From Acetobacter sicerae (GTDB lineage Bacteria > Pseudomonadota > Alphaproteobacteria > Acetobacterales > Acetobacteraceae): a stretch of 64,000 bases of DNA. The notes below the pieces were generated by a model, which was not told where the DNA came from, searched no databases, and saw only the letters and a program-made list of their open reading frames with translations. The DNA lies in NCBI RefSeq assembly GCF_011516765.1, contig NZ_JAAABN010000005.1:186001-250000 (forward strand). Reading direction: 5' to 3'. The first letter of the stretch is position 1. The number at the start of each line of letters is the position of its first letter. Shown here one piece after another: positions 17,610 through 27,245 of this stretch. A program made the translations under genes and the position numbers.

Positions 17610-18893
17610 ATGGTCGCTAACGCCCAGCCTCAGCAGCCTTCATCACGACACACCTATGAAGTCCGACCGACAACGCCCTGGTGGCTGCCGGTTCTGCTCG
17701 GCTTCCTGACGGCTGTCGGCCCCATCTCGACAGACATCTATCTGCCGGCGTTCCCTTCGATGGTGAACACGCTGCATACGAGCCTGTCCTCCGTGCAGAT
17801 GACGCTGTCCATCTGGTTTGTCGGACTGGCCATCGGACAGCTGACCGTCGGCCCCCTGTCCGATCGCTTCGGAAGGCGCATGCCGCTGATCGCCGGAAAT
17901 GTCATCTTCGCCGTCAGTTCAGCCATCTGCGCTGCTGCGCCGGATATCATGACGTTCAGCATCGCCCGTTTTGTCGCCTCGATCGGGGGATCCGCCAGTC
18001 TGGTCATCCCGACCGCCTGTGTCCGCGATCTCGTGCCGGATCAGCGGGAAGGGGCGCGGATGATGTCCCGGCTTGTGATGGTCATGGGCGTGGTGCCGAT
18101 TCTTGCGCCCATGCTCGGCGGTATCGTCGTGACCTTCGTGTCATGGCGCGTGATCTTCTGGGCGTCTGCCGCCTATGGCGTCCTGTGCGTGCTGCTGGTG
18201 GTGCGCATGCTGCCTGAGACACTGGAGCCCGATCTCCGTCTGCGTCTGCCGCCCATCACGCTCATGATGCGCTATGTGATGCTCCTGCGTCATCGCGCCT
18301 TTCTCTCCCACGCGCTGATCTCCGGATTTTCGACCTTTCTGTCGTTCAGCTATCTGACGGCGGCTTCACCCGTCTTCATCAACGGGTTTCACTTCACGCC
18401 GTTCCAGTTCTCCATGCTGTTCGGCCTGTTCGCCGTGTTCATGATCGGCGCGTCGCAGGTCAACGGCGCTCTGGTCAGCCGTTTTGATCCGCACAGGATT
18501 CTCTCCGTCGCCATCTGCGTATCTCTTGTCGGCAGTCTGCTGCTGACGGCGATCTCGTTCTGGCTCAATACCCATCCCACCCATGAGCATGGCCTGTCTC
18601 TGACGGTGATCCTCGTCATTCTGGCGATGCTGCTCACGCTCAGCCCCACGGGCGTGATCTATCCGAACGCCACAATGGGAGCGCTGGCCGATCAGGCCCG
18701 TGTGGCCGGTACGGCGTCCGCGCTGGCGGGGACGATGCAGTATGTGTTTGGCGCCATTGCGGGCGTCCTTATCGGACTGCTGTCTTCCCTGCCATTCTTC
18801 GGTTCCGAAACGCCGCTGCCCATGGCCATCGGGATGGCGGCGGGTGCGGTCGCCATGCTGCTCTGCCTCCCGATGCGTCCGCCCGTCCGGTAA
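17610..18893 (+). CDS. Bcr/CflA-family multidrug efflux MFS transporter
   Basis: 427 aa, 12 hydrophobic segments, drug:H+ antiporter-1 type. The motif after TM2, G-P-L-S-D-R-F-G-R-R, is the MFS motif A in its Bcr/CflA form, and TM1 contains T-A-V-G-P-I-S-T-D-I-Y-L-P-A-F-P, the family hallmark with the membrane Asp. L-V-I-P-T-A and the R-D in V-R-D-L fit the motif C/B region. Probably exports bicyclomycin-, chloramphenicol- or sulfonamide-like compounds; the substrate cannot be read from the sequence. The transcript ends at a strong intrinsic terminator about 135 bp after the stop. No regulator gene adjoins it. Confidence 0.88.
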   Translation: MVANAQPQQPSSRHTYEVRPTTPWWLPVLLGFLTAVGPISTDIYLPAFPSMVNTLHTSLSSVQMTLSIWFVGLAIGQLTVGPLSDRFGRRMPLIAGNVIFAVSSAICAAAPDIMTFSIARFVASIGGSASLVIPTACVRDLVPDQREGARMMSRLVMVMGVVPILAPMLGGIVVTFVSWRVIFWASAAYGVLCVLLVVRMLPETLEPDLRLRLPPITLMMRYVMLLRHRAFLSHALISGFSTFLSFSYLTAASPVFINGFHFTPFQFSMLFGLFAVFMIGASQVNGALVSRFDPHRILSVAICVSLVGSLLLTAISFWLNTHPTHEHGLSLTVILVILAMLLTLSPTGVIYPNATMGALADQARVAGTASALAGTMQYVFGAIAGVLIGLLSSLPFFGSETPLPMAIGMAAGAVAMLLCLPMRPPVR

Positions 18894-19026
18894 AACAGGC
18901 CGGAGCGGCGGTTCGTGAGGATGTTCAGCGTCGCCTCAACGGACTCGCGATTCAGCAGGAGGCCGGGTCCGGCTTTGAGGCAGCAAGGCCATTGTCAGAC
19001 GTGCGGATCATGCTGAAGGCGGAATG

Positions 19027-19062
19027 AACGGACAGAAAAACTGTCCGTTTTCTGTGTCTTCT
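19027..19062 (+). terminator. Rho-independent terminator after the MFS exporter
   Basis: Perfect 9-bp stem AACGGACAG (19027-19035) and CTGTCCGTT (19041-19049) with an AAAAA loop, followed by TTCTGTGTCTTCTG. Separates the exporter from the histidine kinase gene. Confidence 0.8.
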
Positions 19063-19138
19063 GTATAAGGTACGCCTTGACGCACGGCGCGGTGTGGCAG
19101 TGCTATACTGTATGCGCCACTATCTGACGGGATAAAAG

Positions 19139-21376
19139 ATGGCTCGCCATCCTGCCAAACGGGCCCATGTTCTTGCGCTTCTGGGCGCCGCGCTGCTGAT
19201 TGTGACTTTCGGAACCCTGGCCATGCAGCTGGGCAACGAAATGGCGCGGCATGGCCAGATGGACCGTCAGAGCGCCAGCGCCGACCAGATTCTTCGTTCA
19301 TTGGACAGGCAGGTTGAACAGGCCCGCATCTGCCGTTTTGCGTGGCTGGCCTCCCATGATGAGACACAACGTCAGTGCTTTCACGACTCGCTCGCGCAGA
19401 TCAATGTCATCAGAGGCGACTTTCCGTCGGTGGAGCAGGTTCAGGAACGCCTGAACCGCATCCGTCCCGCCAGTCTCGACCAGTTGAAGGCCTCTCTGGA
19501 CACGATCGCGAACTGGCAGGCGTCTGATGACGCGATCCTGAATCGTCCGGAAACCGACACCACTCTCTCGGGCATCGACGAGGCCCTCATCAGTCTGAGC
19601 AGTGTCGATACGGCGCGGCGCGAGGGGCGGCTCGCCGACATGCTCCGCAACACGAGCTGGCAGAAACGGCTCGATGCGATCGGCATCATCATCGGTGTGC
19701 TGATCATGGTGACGGCCGGGTGGATTCTGGACAGAACCTCTCTCGCCGCCGCTCAGGCCGAAGCGCGGAGCCGTAATCTCGCTCTCCAGCTCCGGGCCGT
19801 GCTCGACAGTCTGGCCATCGGCGTCGCCGTCTTTGGCACTGACGGTCAGCTCCGGCACTGGAATGACCGGCTTGGCTCCATACTCGGTCTCGATGACGGG
19901 TTTCTCCGTCAGGGCCTGTCGTATGAAGATCTCAGCGCCGCCCTTGTCGTCGACTGCCAGCCGCTTCTTGAGCCTTTCACCCATGTGGAGCGGGCCTTCC
20001 ATCGGGGACAGTCCGCTCCACCCGTGATGGTCGAGTGCAAGGGAATCAACGGCGCGGATCTTGAACTCTGCCGGACGCTGTTCTTCGCCTCTGACGATGG
20101 TCTGCATGCGGAAGACCGGCGCGGGTTCGTGCTGACGGCCAACGACATCACGCTTCGCCTGCGCAGTGAGCGCGCTCTGGGTGAATCGCAGAAACTGCGC
20201 GCCGTGGGACAACTTACGGCCGGAATCGCGCATGATTTCAAGAATCTTCTGACCGTCATTCTGGGCAACATCGAACTCGCCACGGAAGCCAGTGAGGTTT
20301 CTGACAGTGAACGGCGACAGCATTGTCTGGACGCCGCGGCTCATGCCGCCAGACGGTCCGAGGCCCTGACGGGTCAGCTGCTGTCCTTTACCCGGCGTGA
20401 CAGACCGGCCCCGGATACCGTCGCGCTGGCTGATATCTTCTCCCTGACCAATGGTCTTCTCGCCCGGGTCATCGGTCCCCGCATTACCGTGGAGTGTGGA
20501 AGCGCCAGGGACATATGGCATGTGCAGGTCAATCCGGCCCAGCTTGAAAGCGCGCTGCTCAATCTCGCCATCAACGCCCGCGACGCCATGCCCGGTGGCG
20601 GTCAGATCAGCATCTGCGCCAGCAATGCGTCCTATCCCACGGCTGTCGATCTGCTGACGCTGCCCGTCGAGGGCAATCGTGGTCTGCTTGTGTCCTCCGA
20701 GCCCACGCCGCTGCCTGCTGGCGCCTGGGTGAAGGTGGATGTCACTGATGACGGCTGCGGTATGGGGCCGGAAGTGCTCCAGCAGCTTTTCGAACCCTTC
20801 TTCACCACGAAGGATGACGGCGAGGGCACCGGGCTGGGGATGGCCATGGTGGTTGATTTCTGTCGGCAGGCCGGAGGGCGGGTCGTTGTGGCTTCGGCTC
20901 CGGGTCACGGAACATGCGTGTCGCTCTGGCTGCCGCGCGCCCTGACCGAAACAGGCCGGTCCACGCCCGATTACACGCCTGCAACCACCAAAACCAACCT
21001 CCGCGCTCTGGTTGTGGAGGATGATCCCGCCATTCGTGATATTGTTGCGACCATTCTTGGTCTTGACGGATATCGCGTCACGGAAGCCGCGGATGGAGAA
21101 GCTGCGTTCGATCTGGTGGTGGAAGCGGGCAACAGTTATGATCTTCTGGTGACGGACATCCAGCTTCCCGGACCGCTCGACGGGTTCCGGCTTGCACGGT
21201 TGCTGCGCGAGCGTCTGCCGGAACTGGGCATTGTCTGCATGTCCGGCGATTTCACTCTGGATGGTCCACGTCCAGCGGCAGCTCTTCCCATCGTCCAGCT
21301 TCTGCCGAAGCCTTTCCGGCGTGAGGGATTTCTCAGAACGGTGGCCGCTGCGATGCAGGAACGCATTTCGGCGTAA
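19139..21376 (+). CDS. Membrane-bound hybrid sensor histidine kinase
   Basis: 745 aa. Two transmembrane segments (about 11-31 and 180-197) enclose a ~150-residue helical periplasmic sensor region containing two cysteines. Then come a PAS-like domain (about 215-340), a HisKA domain with phospho-acceptor His365 in A-H-D-F-K-N, and HATPase with N-box N-L-A-I-N-A-R-D-A-M, G1 D-D-G-C-G-M-G and G2 G-E-G-T-G-L-G. A C-terminal receiver (about 618-745) has the acidic pair E-D-D, phospho-acceptor Asp673 and the late Lys in L-P-K-P-F-R. H-D-F-K-N-L-L and F-E-P-F-F-T-T-K mark the HWE-unlike, NtrB/CckA-type kinase class. No separate response regulator is nearby; the signal is unknown. Shine-Dalgarno GGGA. 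Confidence 0.93.
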   Translation: MARHPAKRAHVLALLGAALLIVTFGTLAMQLGNEMARHGQMDRQSASADQILRSLDRQVEQARICRFAWLASHDETQRQCFHDSLAQINVIRGDFPSVEQVQERLNRIRPASLDQLKASLDTIANWQASDDAILNRPETDTTLSGIDEALISLSSVDTARREGRLADMLRNTSWQKRLDAIGIIIGVLIMVTAGWILDRTSLAAAQAEARSRNLALQLRAVLDSLAIGVAVFGTDGQLRHWNDRLGSILGLDDGFLRQGLSYEDLSAALVVDCQPLLEPFTHVERAFHRGQSAPPVMVECKGINGADLELCRTLFFASDDGLHAEDRRGFVLTANDITLRLRSERALGESQKLRAVGQLTAGIAHDFKNLLTVILGNIELATEASEVSDSERRQHCLDAAAHAARRSEALTGQLLSFTRRDRPAPDTVALADIFSLTNGLLARVIGPRITVECGSARDIWHVQVNPAQLESALLNLAINARDAMPGGGQISICASNASYPTAVDLLTLPVEGNRGLLVSSEPTPLPAGAWVKVDVTDDGCGMGPEVLQQLFEPFFTTKDDGEGTGLGMAMVVDFCRQAGGRVVVASAPGHGTCVSLWLPRALTETGRSTPDYTPATTKTNLRALVVEDDPAIRDIVATILGLDGYRVTEAADGEAAFDLVVEAGNSYDLLVTDIQLPGPLDGFRLARLLRERLPELGIVCMSGDFTLDGPRPAAALPIVQLLPKPFRREGFLRTVAAAMQERISA

Positions 21377-21559
21377 TATCTTTCATAAAACGGCTCCGGT
21401 GGGCTCGATGAAAAGCGGATGGCTGCAAACAGCCCGCGTCACCTTGCGACCCCTTTCCTCACAGAGTAGTGTGCGCCCCGCTTTGTCCGAAGACGCGTCA
21501 TGCTTCTGGCGTTCCCCTGTCTGAAGACGTTTTCCCGTCAACTCGCATCGGCCCGGTTC

Positions 21560-22084
21560 ATGAACGACATCGACCTCAAGCAGTATATCTCAAGCATTCC
21601 CGATTTCCCGAAGCCGGGCATTCTCTTCTATGACATTGGTTCCCTCATGCGGAACGCCGACGCCTGGCAGCTGGCGACGGCCCGCATGGCGCACGCCGTT
21701 GCCCCCTGGCAGCCGGATCAGCTGGCCGCCATCGAATCCCGTGGCTTCCTGACGGCAGCGCCGCTCGCCACGCGTCTGGGCGCGGGCATCATCATGCTCC
21801 GCAAGCCGGGCAAGCTACCGGGTGAGACCATCTCCCACAACTATGCGCTCGAATACGGCACGGATACGCTGCATATTCAGTCGGGCGCCATCCAGCCGGG
21901 CCAGCGCGTGGTCGTGACCGATGACATGCTGGCGACAGGCGGCACGCTCGCCGCGTCCATCGCCCTGCTGCGCAAGGCGGGCGCGAATGTGGTCGGCGCT
22001 TCCGTGATGATGGAGCTGACGGCGCTGCGCGGTCGTGAAAAGATCGACGTGCCTGTGCATGCCCTGCTGTCCTACGACGACTGA
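21560..22084 (+). CDS. apt: Adenine phosphoribosyltransferase
   Basis: Salvage enzyme: adenine + PRPP to AMP + PPi. From ATG 21560 the protein is 174 aa, the normal Apt length. It begins with the family N-terminus [19 protein letters not shown]. An upstream in-frame ATG at 21500 would add 20 atypical residues, and neither start has a strong Shine-Dalgarno. Key motifs: E-S-R-G-F of the substrate loop, [11 protein letters not shown]-x-D, and the PRPP-binding [14 protein letters not shown] hairpin follows the stop. Transcribed between the histidine kinase and the FUSC protein, but probably as its own unit. Confidence 0.93.
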   Translation: MNDIDLKQYISSIPDFPKPGILFYDIGSLMRNADAWQLATARMAHAVAPWQPDQLAAIESRGFLTAAPLATRLGAGIIMLRKPGKLPGETISHNYALEYGTDTLHIQSGAIQPGQRVVVTDDMLATGGTLAASIALLRKAGANVVGASVMMELTALRGREKIDVPVHALLSYDD

Positions 22085-22100
22085 GGACCATGGCGAGGTG

Positions 22101-22120
22101 GGGGAGAGAAGCCTCTCCCC
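22101..22120 (+). terminator. Stem-loop after apt
   Basis: Perfect 8-bp stem GGGGAGAG-AAGC-CTCTCCCC starting 16 nt after the apt stop. No U-run follows, so it may protect or pause the transcript and not end it by itself. Confidence 0.5.
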
Positions 22121-22379
22121 ATCGCGACAGACACTCATGGGATGGACCCATTGCTGACCGAAACCGGTAAAAGATCATTTTGACAGTAAAGAGAAGCCTT
22201 TCTTCCCTTCCGAGGTCGGCCGGTTCTTCAATATTCGTCGCATTCATGCGGCCATGTGTGTGTCGCGCCCCCCGCTTGCGGGAAATTGAGTTATTCATCC
22301 CGATGATACGTGCTTGTAAGCATGCTGGTGTAAGCGGTCACAATGACTGTCGGTTCGGGTGATAACGTGAGGTATGGGC

Positions 22380-24614
22380 ATGAATGATGGGGCGATTCCC
22401 GGACAGCATCCCCTCATGGCCCGGCTTCATTCTTTTCTGAGCAGTTTCGAATCCAGCTGGTTTGGCTCATGGGTCGGACGGCAGAAATGGCTGTACGCGC
22501 CCAGCCTGCTGAATTTCGGTTATGCGCTCCGCACTACCATCGCCTCCCTGATCGCGCTCGGCATCGCCCTGTGGTGGGAGCTCGGCAGTCCGCAATGGGC
22601 GCCGCTCACGGTCTGGATGATCGCGCAGGGTTCCCGCGGCAAGTCTCTGGCCAAGGCCCGCTGGCACATGTTCGGCATGGTCGTGGGTACGCTGATCGCC
22701 ATCACGCTGGTCGCCACAGCGCCCCAGCAGCCGCTGCTCTTCATTCTGCTCCTCTCCGGCTCCATCGGGATGCTGTGCTTTATAGGCACCCTGCTTCCCG
22801 GACCGGCCTCCATGGCCAACTACCGGATGCACGGCATGAGGGCGAGCGGCTTCACCCTGTCGATCATCTCTCTCGACGGCATCACGGATCCCAACCATAT
22901 CTTTGAAATCTCCATGGCGCGTGCGACCTACATCACGCTGGGCATCGTCTGTGAAACCGTTATTTCCTCCCTTTTCCAGTTCAGGCTGACCCAGCGCGCC
23001 CGGAACCGGCTGGTCGACAATTATGTGGCGGCGATCAGACCAACCGCCAAGACACTCGGCGCGCTGCTCGGCGGTGACCGCAATGCGCTCCGCACCTCGG
23101 CCGAAATGATGGCCACTCTGGCTGGACTTGGCGATCAGATCGAATTTGCCGAGATCGAGATGGGAAAACACGGGCGCGAAGGCGATCATGCCCGCGCGGC
23201 CCTGTCGGGCGTCGCCGCCCTGTTCTCCCGTGGGCTGGAGCTTGCGGCGCTGATGGCCGATCCGGCCTCCTGCGGCGCAAGCTGGGACAAATTGGCCGCC
23301 GACAGCCGCTCCTTTCTGCTGTCTTTGCCCGATCGTCTGACCGATCCTGCCGAATTCAGCGCCGTCATGGCCGAACTGGGCACCCTGCGTTCCACGAGCC
23401 GTGTGGAAGCCGCCAACTGTCTGGCGCGTGAGATGGACATGGTCACGCATCCTCCTGTCGATGTGGTGGCGGAGACCATCGTGACGCGGGAAGGACAGGC
23501 TGTTCATGTTCTGGGCGACATGCTCGACGAACTGGCGACCTCGCTGCAACAGTTCGAGGCCAGCCGCAACCCGATCGCTCATGACCATTTCCATTATCCG
23601 ATCGAGACCTGGCGCGACTGGCGTCAGGCGACCGGTAACAGTCTGCGCGCCAGCATGTCCATGTTCGTGGCTGGCGTAATCTGGATCACCACGGCATGGC
23701 CGCAGGGGCTGTTCTTCCTGATGTTCGTCGGCATCATCAATTCGCTCTTCTCGACACTCGAAACACCTGCGGTCGCCACCCGCGCCTTTCTGCATGGCAC
23801 GGTGATGGTCACGGCGGTCGCCGCGTTCATGGTGATACTCGTCATGCCCGCCATCTCGACTTACGAGATGATGGCCATGTGCTTCATTCCCGTCATGATG
23901 GTCGGTGGTCTGGCTTTCTCAAATCCCGCCACCATTCTGGGTGCGGTGGCCTACAACCTGTTCCTCACCATTCTGGTCAGTCCGTTCAACGACGAGCGGA
24001 TGCTGGACGAGATTTCCTTCTTCAACACCGCCATGCCGCTTTTCCTGACTATGGCGTTCTGCATGTGGATGTATCGCGTCTTCCTGCCGCTTGATCCGGA
24101 TGGCGTGCGCTGGACCATGCGCCTGCAGATCCTTCAGATGCTGCGGGGACTCGCCCGTCGCGCCTACCCGCTGCGCCCGCATGACGTAATTGGCGTCAGC
24201 ATTGAACGGATGGTCCGGCTGCTCAACACGGTTGGCGGACGGCGCGGCCCCGTGGTGGACGCCTATCTGCAGGGCGTCCTGTCCGGCATGACCGTCGGGC
24301 TTGCGATCCTGAGCCTGCGAGAGGTGATGGCCCGTGGCAATCTGCCGGCGCCGGCAACGCGGAATGTGCAGGACATGCTGGCGCGGATGGCCCAGTTCAC
24401 CGGTCGCTATGGCGGACATTATGGCCGGACGGAACACGCGACCGATGCGGCGGTCGCGGCGCTGGTGCGGCTGGAACAGGGAGAGACAAACCTGTCCCAG
24501 CGTGTGGAAATCCTGCGGGCGCTGGCCGATCTGCGTGTCATTGCGGCGGAACTGAAAGAGAACCGACTGTTCTTTGATGCGTCCAGCCCTTATCTGGACC
24601 CGGTGTTTTCCTGA
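22380..24614 (+). CDS. FUSC-family (fusaric acid resistance/AaeB-like) exporter subunit
   Basis: About 744 aa. ATG 22380 was chosen because GAGGT lies 6 nt upstream; ATG 22374 is too close to it. Two blocks of several membrane segments (about 40-190 and 420-570) are each followed by a large cytosolic region, the FUSC/ArAE layout. Characteristic phrases are W-A-P-L-T-V-W-M-I-A-Q near the start of the first block and M-F-V-G-I-I-N-S-L-F-S in the second. Relatives export aromatic acids or fusaric acid, usually with HlyD- and DUF1656-type partners, which are absent here. A stand-alone role, perhaps for weak organic acids, is inferred. Confidence 0.85.
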   Translation: MNDGAIPGQHPLMARLHSFLSSFESSWFGSWVGRQKWLYAPSLLNFGYALRTTIASLIALGIALWWELGSPQWAPLTVWMIAQGSRGKSLAKARWHMFGMVVGTLIAITLVATAPQQPLLFILLLSGSIGMLCFIGTLLPGPASMANYRMHGMRASGFTLSIISLDGITDPNHIFEISMARATYITLGIVCETVISSLFQFRLTQRARNRLVDNYVAAIRPTAKTLGALLGGDRNALRTSAEMMATLAGLGDQIEFAEIEMGKHGREGDHARAALSGVAALFSRGLELAALMADPASCGASWDKLAADSRSFLLSLPDRLTDPAEFSAVMAELGTLRSTSRVEAANCLAREMDMVTHPPVDVVAETIVTREGQAVHVLGDMLDELATSLQQFEASRNPIAHDHFHYPIETWRDWRQATGNSLRASMSMFVAGVIWITTAWPQGLFFLMFVGIINSLFSTLETPAVATRAFLHGTVMVTAVAAFMVILVMPAISTYEMMAMCFIPVMMVGGLAFSNPATILGAVAYNLFLTILVSPFNDERMLDEISFFNTAMPLFLTMAFCMWMYRVFLPLDPDGVRWTMRLQILQMLRGLARRAYPLRPHDVIGVSIERMVRLLNTVGGRRGPVVDAYLQGVLSGMTVGLAILSLREVMARGNLPAPATRNVQDMLARMAQFTGRYGGHYGRTEHATDAAVAALVRLEQGETNLSQRVEILRALADLRVIAAELKENRLFFDASSPYLDPVFS

Positions 24615-24670
24615 TTTGCTTAAGACTGACTATCGGTTTCCAGATAAAAACTCTCTCTTCCAACGGCAAA

Positions 24671-25624
24671 CTACTGGATTGCTTTGCTGATCTGCTGCCG
24701 TTGCACGGCGCATTCATGAGCCAGAAAATCGAGCAATGCCCTGAGCGCCGGAATGACGCCGCGTTTTGAGGGAAAAACTGCATGAATGATGCCTGCGCGG
24801 GGATGCCAGTTGGGCAGGAGTGAGACCAGTCTTCCTGCCTTGAGGTCCTTCCAGACCATCATGGTAGGGAGTTGCACGATGCCGTTGCCAGCAAGCGCAG
24901 CCTCACGGAGCACCGCCATATCATCCGTGACAAACCTGGGCTCATGAAAAACGGTTGCTGTTTGTCCCTCCTGATTCTCCAGAAGCCAGGAATGAGCGCC
25001 GGGACCGGTATGAAAGTCCATGCTGGGGAACGCGCCAAGATCGGCGGGTGACGTTAAAGGTGTTGTCAGCAGTTCCGGGGCTGCGACGAGACACTGAATA
25101 CTTGTGTCGAAGACGCGCATGACGAGGTCGGAAGACTCAAGGGGCGGGAAACGCACACGGATAGCAAGATCGAAGCCTTCCTTCAGCACATCCACGCGTC
25201 GGTTGGTGCTTTCAAGATGCACTGTGACGGCCGGGTATTTCTGCATAAAGCGCGCCAGCAGCGCACCGAACTGGAAATTGAGAAGGGCCACAGGGCAACT
25301 CAGGCGGATTACCCCGCACGGTTCGCTTTGCAGTTCTGCGACGGATCGTTCCGCCAGATCGGCTTCTTCGAGAAGGGCGACACAATGCTCGTAAAATCTG
25401 CTTCCAATTTCCGTAATTTTGAAATGGCGTGAGGACCGCTGGATGAGCCGCGTGTGCAGGCGTTCTTCCAGAAGCTGAATCCGGCGACTCAGGAGAGATT
25501 TCTGTAGGCCGGTCACGCGGGCGGCGGCAGAGTATCCTCCGTGTCGAACGACCAGCACGAAATAATAGAAATCATTGAGATCCCTTATCGTTCTATCAGT
25601 AGAACGGATCGTTCGATTCGGCAA
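24671..25624 (-). CDS. LysR-family transcriptional regulator
   Basis: About 317 aa. An N-terminal winged helix-turn-helix is present with the family pattern D-L-N-D-F-Y-Y-F ... G-G-Y-S-A-A-A-R-V ... S-L-L-S-R-R-I-Q-L-L-E-x-x-L. A LysR substrate-binding domain follows from about residue 100 (V-I-R-L-S-C-P-V). No ATG fits; TTG 25624 is the longest start and has no clear Shine-Dalgarno, so the real N-terminus may be a few residues shorter. It is divergent from the pirin gene with inverted repeats between them, and likely controls the pirin/YcaC-like pair, an arrangement common in proteobacteria. The effector is unknown. Confidence 0.88.
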   Translation of the reverse strand: MPNRTIRSTDRTIRDLNDFYYFVLVVRHGGYSAAARVTGLQKSLLSRRIQLLEERLHTRLIQRSSRHFKITEIGSRFYEHCVALLEEADLAERSVAELQSEPCGVIRLSCPVALLNFQFGALLARFMQKYPAVTVHLESTNRRVDVLKEGFDLAIRVRFPPLESSDLVMRVFDTSIQCLVAAPELLTTPLTSPADLGAFPSMDFHTGPGAHSWLLENQEGQTATVFHEPRFVTDDMAVLREAALAGNGIVQLPTMMVWKDLKAGRLVSLLPNWHPRAGIIHAVFPSKRGVIPALRALLDFLAHECAVQRQQISKAIQ

Positions 25625-25633
25625 TCTTCAGGA

Positions 25634-25648
25634 GACGATCAGATCGTC
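25634..25648. promoter_or_regulatory. Inverted repeat in the lysR-pirin divergent region
   Basis: GACGATC-A-GATCGTC, a perfect 7-1-7 palindrome about 36 bp before the pirin start. A second repeat, CGTTCTA-TCAG-TAGAACG, is at 25590-25607. Candidate binding sites for the adjacent LysR protein or a repressor. Confidence 0.4.
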
Positions 25649-25683
25649 GCATAGTCGCCATCAAGATATTGAGGAGCAGAGCC

Positions 25684-26550
25684 ATGCAGAAACAGATTCT
25701 CGGCCGCTACGGAAATGATCGCGGCCACTGGGTGGGAGACGGTTTTCCCGTCCGTTCCCTGTTTTCATACAGTGAGTTCGGCAGGCATCTGAGTCCGTTT
25801 CTGCTGCTGGATTATGCAGGCCCCCACCAGTTTCAGCCGACAGACGCCCGCCGTGGGGTAGGGGAGCACCCTCACAAGGGCTTTGAAACCGTCACGATCG
25901 TTTATGACGGAGAGGTCGAGCATCGCGACTCTTCCGGCGCGGGAGGCGTGATCGGACCGGGGGATGTGCAGTGGATGACCGCCGGTCGGGGGATCCAGCA
26001 TGAGGAATATCATTCTCCGGCCTATGCAAAGTCCGGTGGCCCATTCCGCATGGTTCAGCTCTGGGTCAATCTGCGGGCAAAGGACAAGGCGGTGCCCGCT
26101 GCCTATCAGACGCTGCTCGCGGCAGACATTCCGGTCGTGACGTTGCCTGATGACGCGGGGTTTCTGCGGATCATCGCTGGAGAATATGGCGTCACTCATG
26201 GACCGGCCCGGATATTTTCGCCGCTGAACGTGTGGGATGGCGTTCTTCATCAGGGCGGACACGTCACCTTTGACCTTCCGGAAGGGCACAACAGCGCCAT
26301 CGTATCGTTGGAAGGAAAGCTGATCGTGAACAACACGGAAGAGTTGGGCAGTGCGCAGTTTCTCCTTCTGGGGACGGCCGGAACGCAGGTGTCCGTGCAG
26401 GCGTCGGTTGAATCGAGCTTCCTGATCCTGACGGGCGAACCACTGAATGAACCGATAGTTGGATATGGGCCGTTCGTCATGAACACAGAAGAAGAAATTC
26501 AGCAGGCGGTCAGCGATATGCGGGCCGGTCGGTTCGGCGTCATTGCCTGA
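25684..26550 (+). CDS. Pirin family protein
   Basis: 288 aa bicupin. Start ATG 25684 has GAGGAG 6-7 nt upstream; an upstream in-frame start adds five residues. The N-terminal cupin contains the metal site G-E-H-P-H-K-G-F-E-T-V-T and the later H in M-T-A-G-R-G-I-Q-H-E-E. The C-terminal cupin keeps the fold. Bacterial pirins bind Fe or Zn; some are quercetin dioxygenases, others act as redox or stress modulators. It is followed 74 bp later by a YcaC-like hydrolase and is probably co-transcribed with it. The biochemical role here is not determined. Confidence 0.9.
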   Translation: MQKQILGRYGNDRGHWVGDGFPVRSLFSYSEFGRHLSPFLLLDYAGPHQFQPTDARRGVGEHPHKGFETVTIVYDGEVEHRDSSGAGGVIGPGDVQWMTAGRGIQHEEYHSPAYAKSGGPFRMVQLWVNLRAKDKAVPAAYQTLLAADIPVVTLPDDAGFLRIIAGEYGVTHGPARIFSPLNVWDGVLHQGGHVTFDLPEGHNSAIVSLEGKLIVNNTEELGSAQFLLLGTAGTQVSVQASVESSFLILTGEPLNEPIVGYGPFVMNTEEEIQQAVSDMRAGRFGVIA

Positions 26551-26624
26551 AACGTACTATCGGGCAGATCCTCGTTCTGGAAACGCCGGGGGATCTTCTT
26601 TTCTTGAAAAACAGGGGATCTGAC

Positions 26625-27245
26625 ATGAACAAACCTTATGTGCGTCTTGATAAGGACAATGCTGCCGTTCTGCTTGTCGATCACCAGACAGGGCTGCTGT
26701 CGCTTGTGCGTGATATCGATCCGGACAAGTTCAAGAATAATGTTCTGGCGCTGGCGGACCTTGCGCACTATTTCAAATTACCAACTATTCTGACGACGAG
26801 TTTTGAAGAAGGGCCAAACGGCCCAATCGTTCCCGAGCTCAAGCAGATATTTCCGGATGCGCCGTTTATCGCCCGACCGGGGCAGATCAATGCCTGGGAT
26901 AATTCCGACTTTGTCGCCGCGATAAAGGCTACTGGCAAGAAGCAGCTTCTTATTGCTGGCGTGGTGACCGAAGTCTGTGTGGCTTTCCCTGTCCTGTCTG
27001 CTCTTGCTGAAGGGTACGAGGTTTTTGTCGTCACGGATGCTTCCGGCACCTTTAACGCCATGACCCGCGATGCTGCCTGGAGGCGCATGGAAGCAGCCGG
27101 AGCGCAGTTGATGACGTGGTTTGGCGTAGCATGTGAATTGCACCGGGATTGGCGAAATGACGTGGAAGGGCTTGGTACTCTTCTGTCGAACCACATTCCT
27201 GATTATCGGAATCTGATTACATCTTACACACAGAACAGGATGTGA
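26625..27245 (+). CDS. YcaC-like cysteine hydrolase (isochorismatase superfamily)
   Basis: 206 aa from ATG 26625 (AGGGGA upstream). The catalytic triad of the superfamily can be placed: Asp19 in L-L-V-D-H-Q, a lysine in the middle, and Cys118 in G-V-V-T-E-V-C-V, preceded by the non-proline cis-peptide region. The sequence resembles E. coli YcaC, an octameric hydrolase of unknown substrate. The gene lies downstream of pirin and opposite a LysR regulator, so the three probably form a stress-responsive unit. Isochorismatase activity itself is unlikely because no siderophore genes are near. Confidence 0.88.
   Translation: MNKPYVRLDKDNAAVLLVDHQTGLLSLVRDIDPDKFKNNVLALADLAHYFKLPTILTTSFEEGPNGPIVPELKQIFPDAPFIARPGQINAWDNSDFVAAIKATGKKQLLIAGVVTEVCVAFPVLSALAEGYEVFVVTDASGTFNAMTRDAAWRRMEAAGAQLMTWFGVACELHRDWRNDVEGLGTLLSNHIPDYRNLITSYTQNRM

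Noticed and set aside
19298..20908. Minus-strand open frame of 536 codons
   Set aside because: Antisense to the histidine kinase, no domain, typical GC-driven shadow.
22467..23795. Minus-strand open frame of 442 codons
   Set aside because: Antisense to the FUSC-family gene; extreme Gly/Arg/Gln/His composition.
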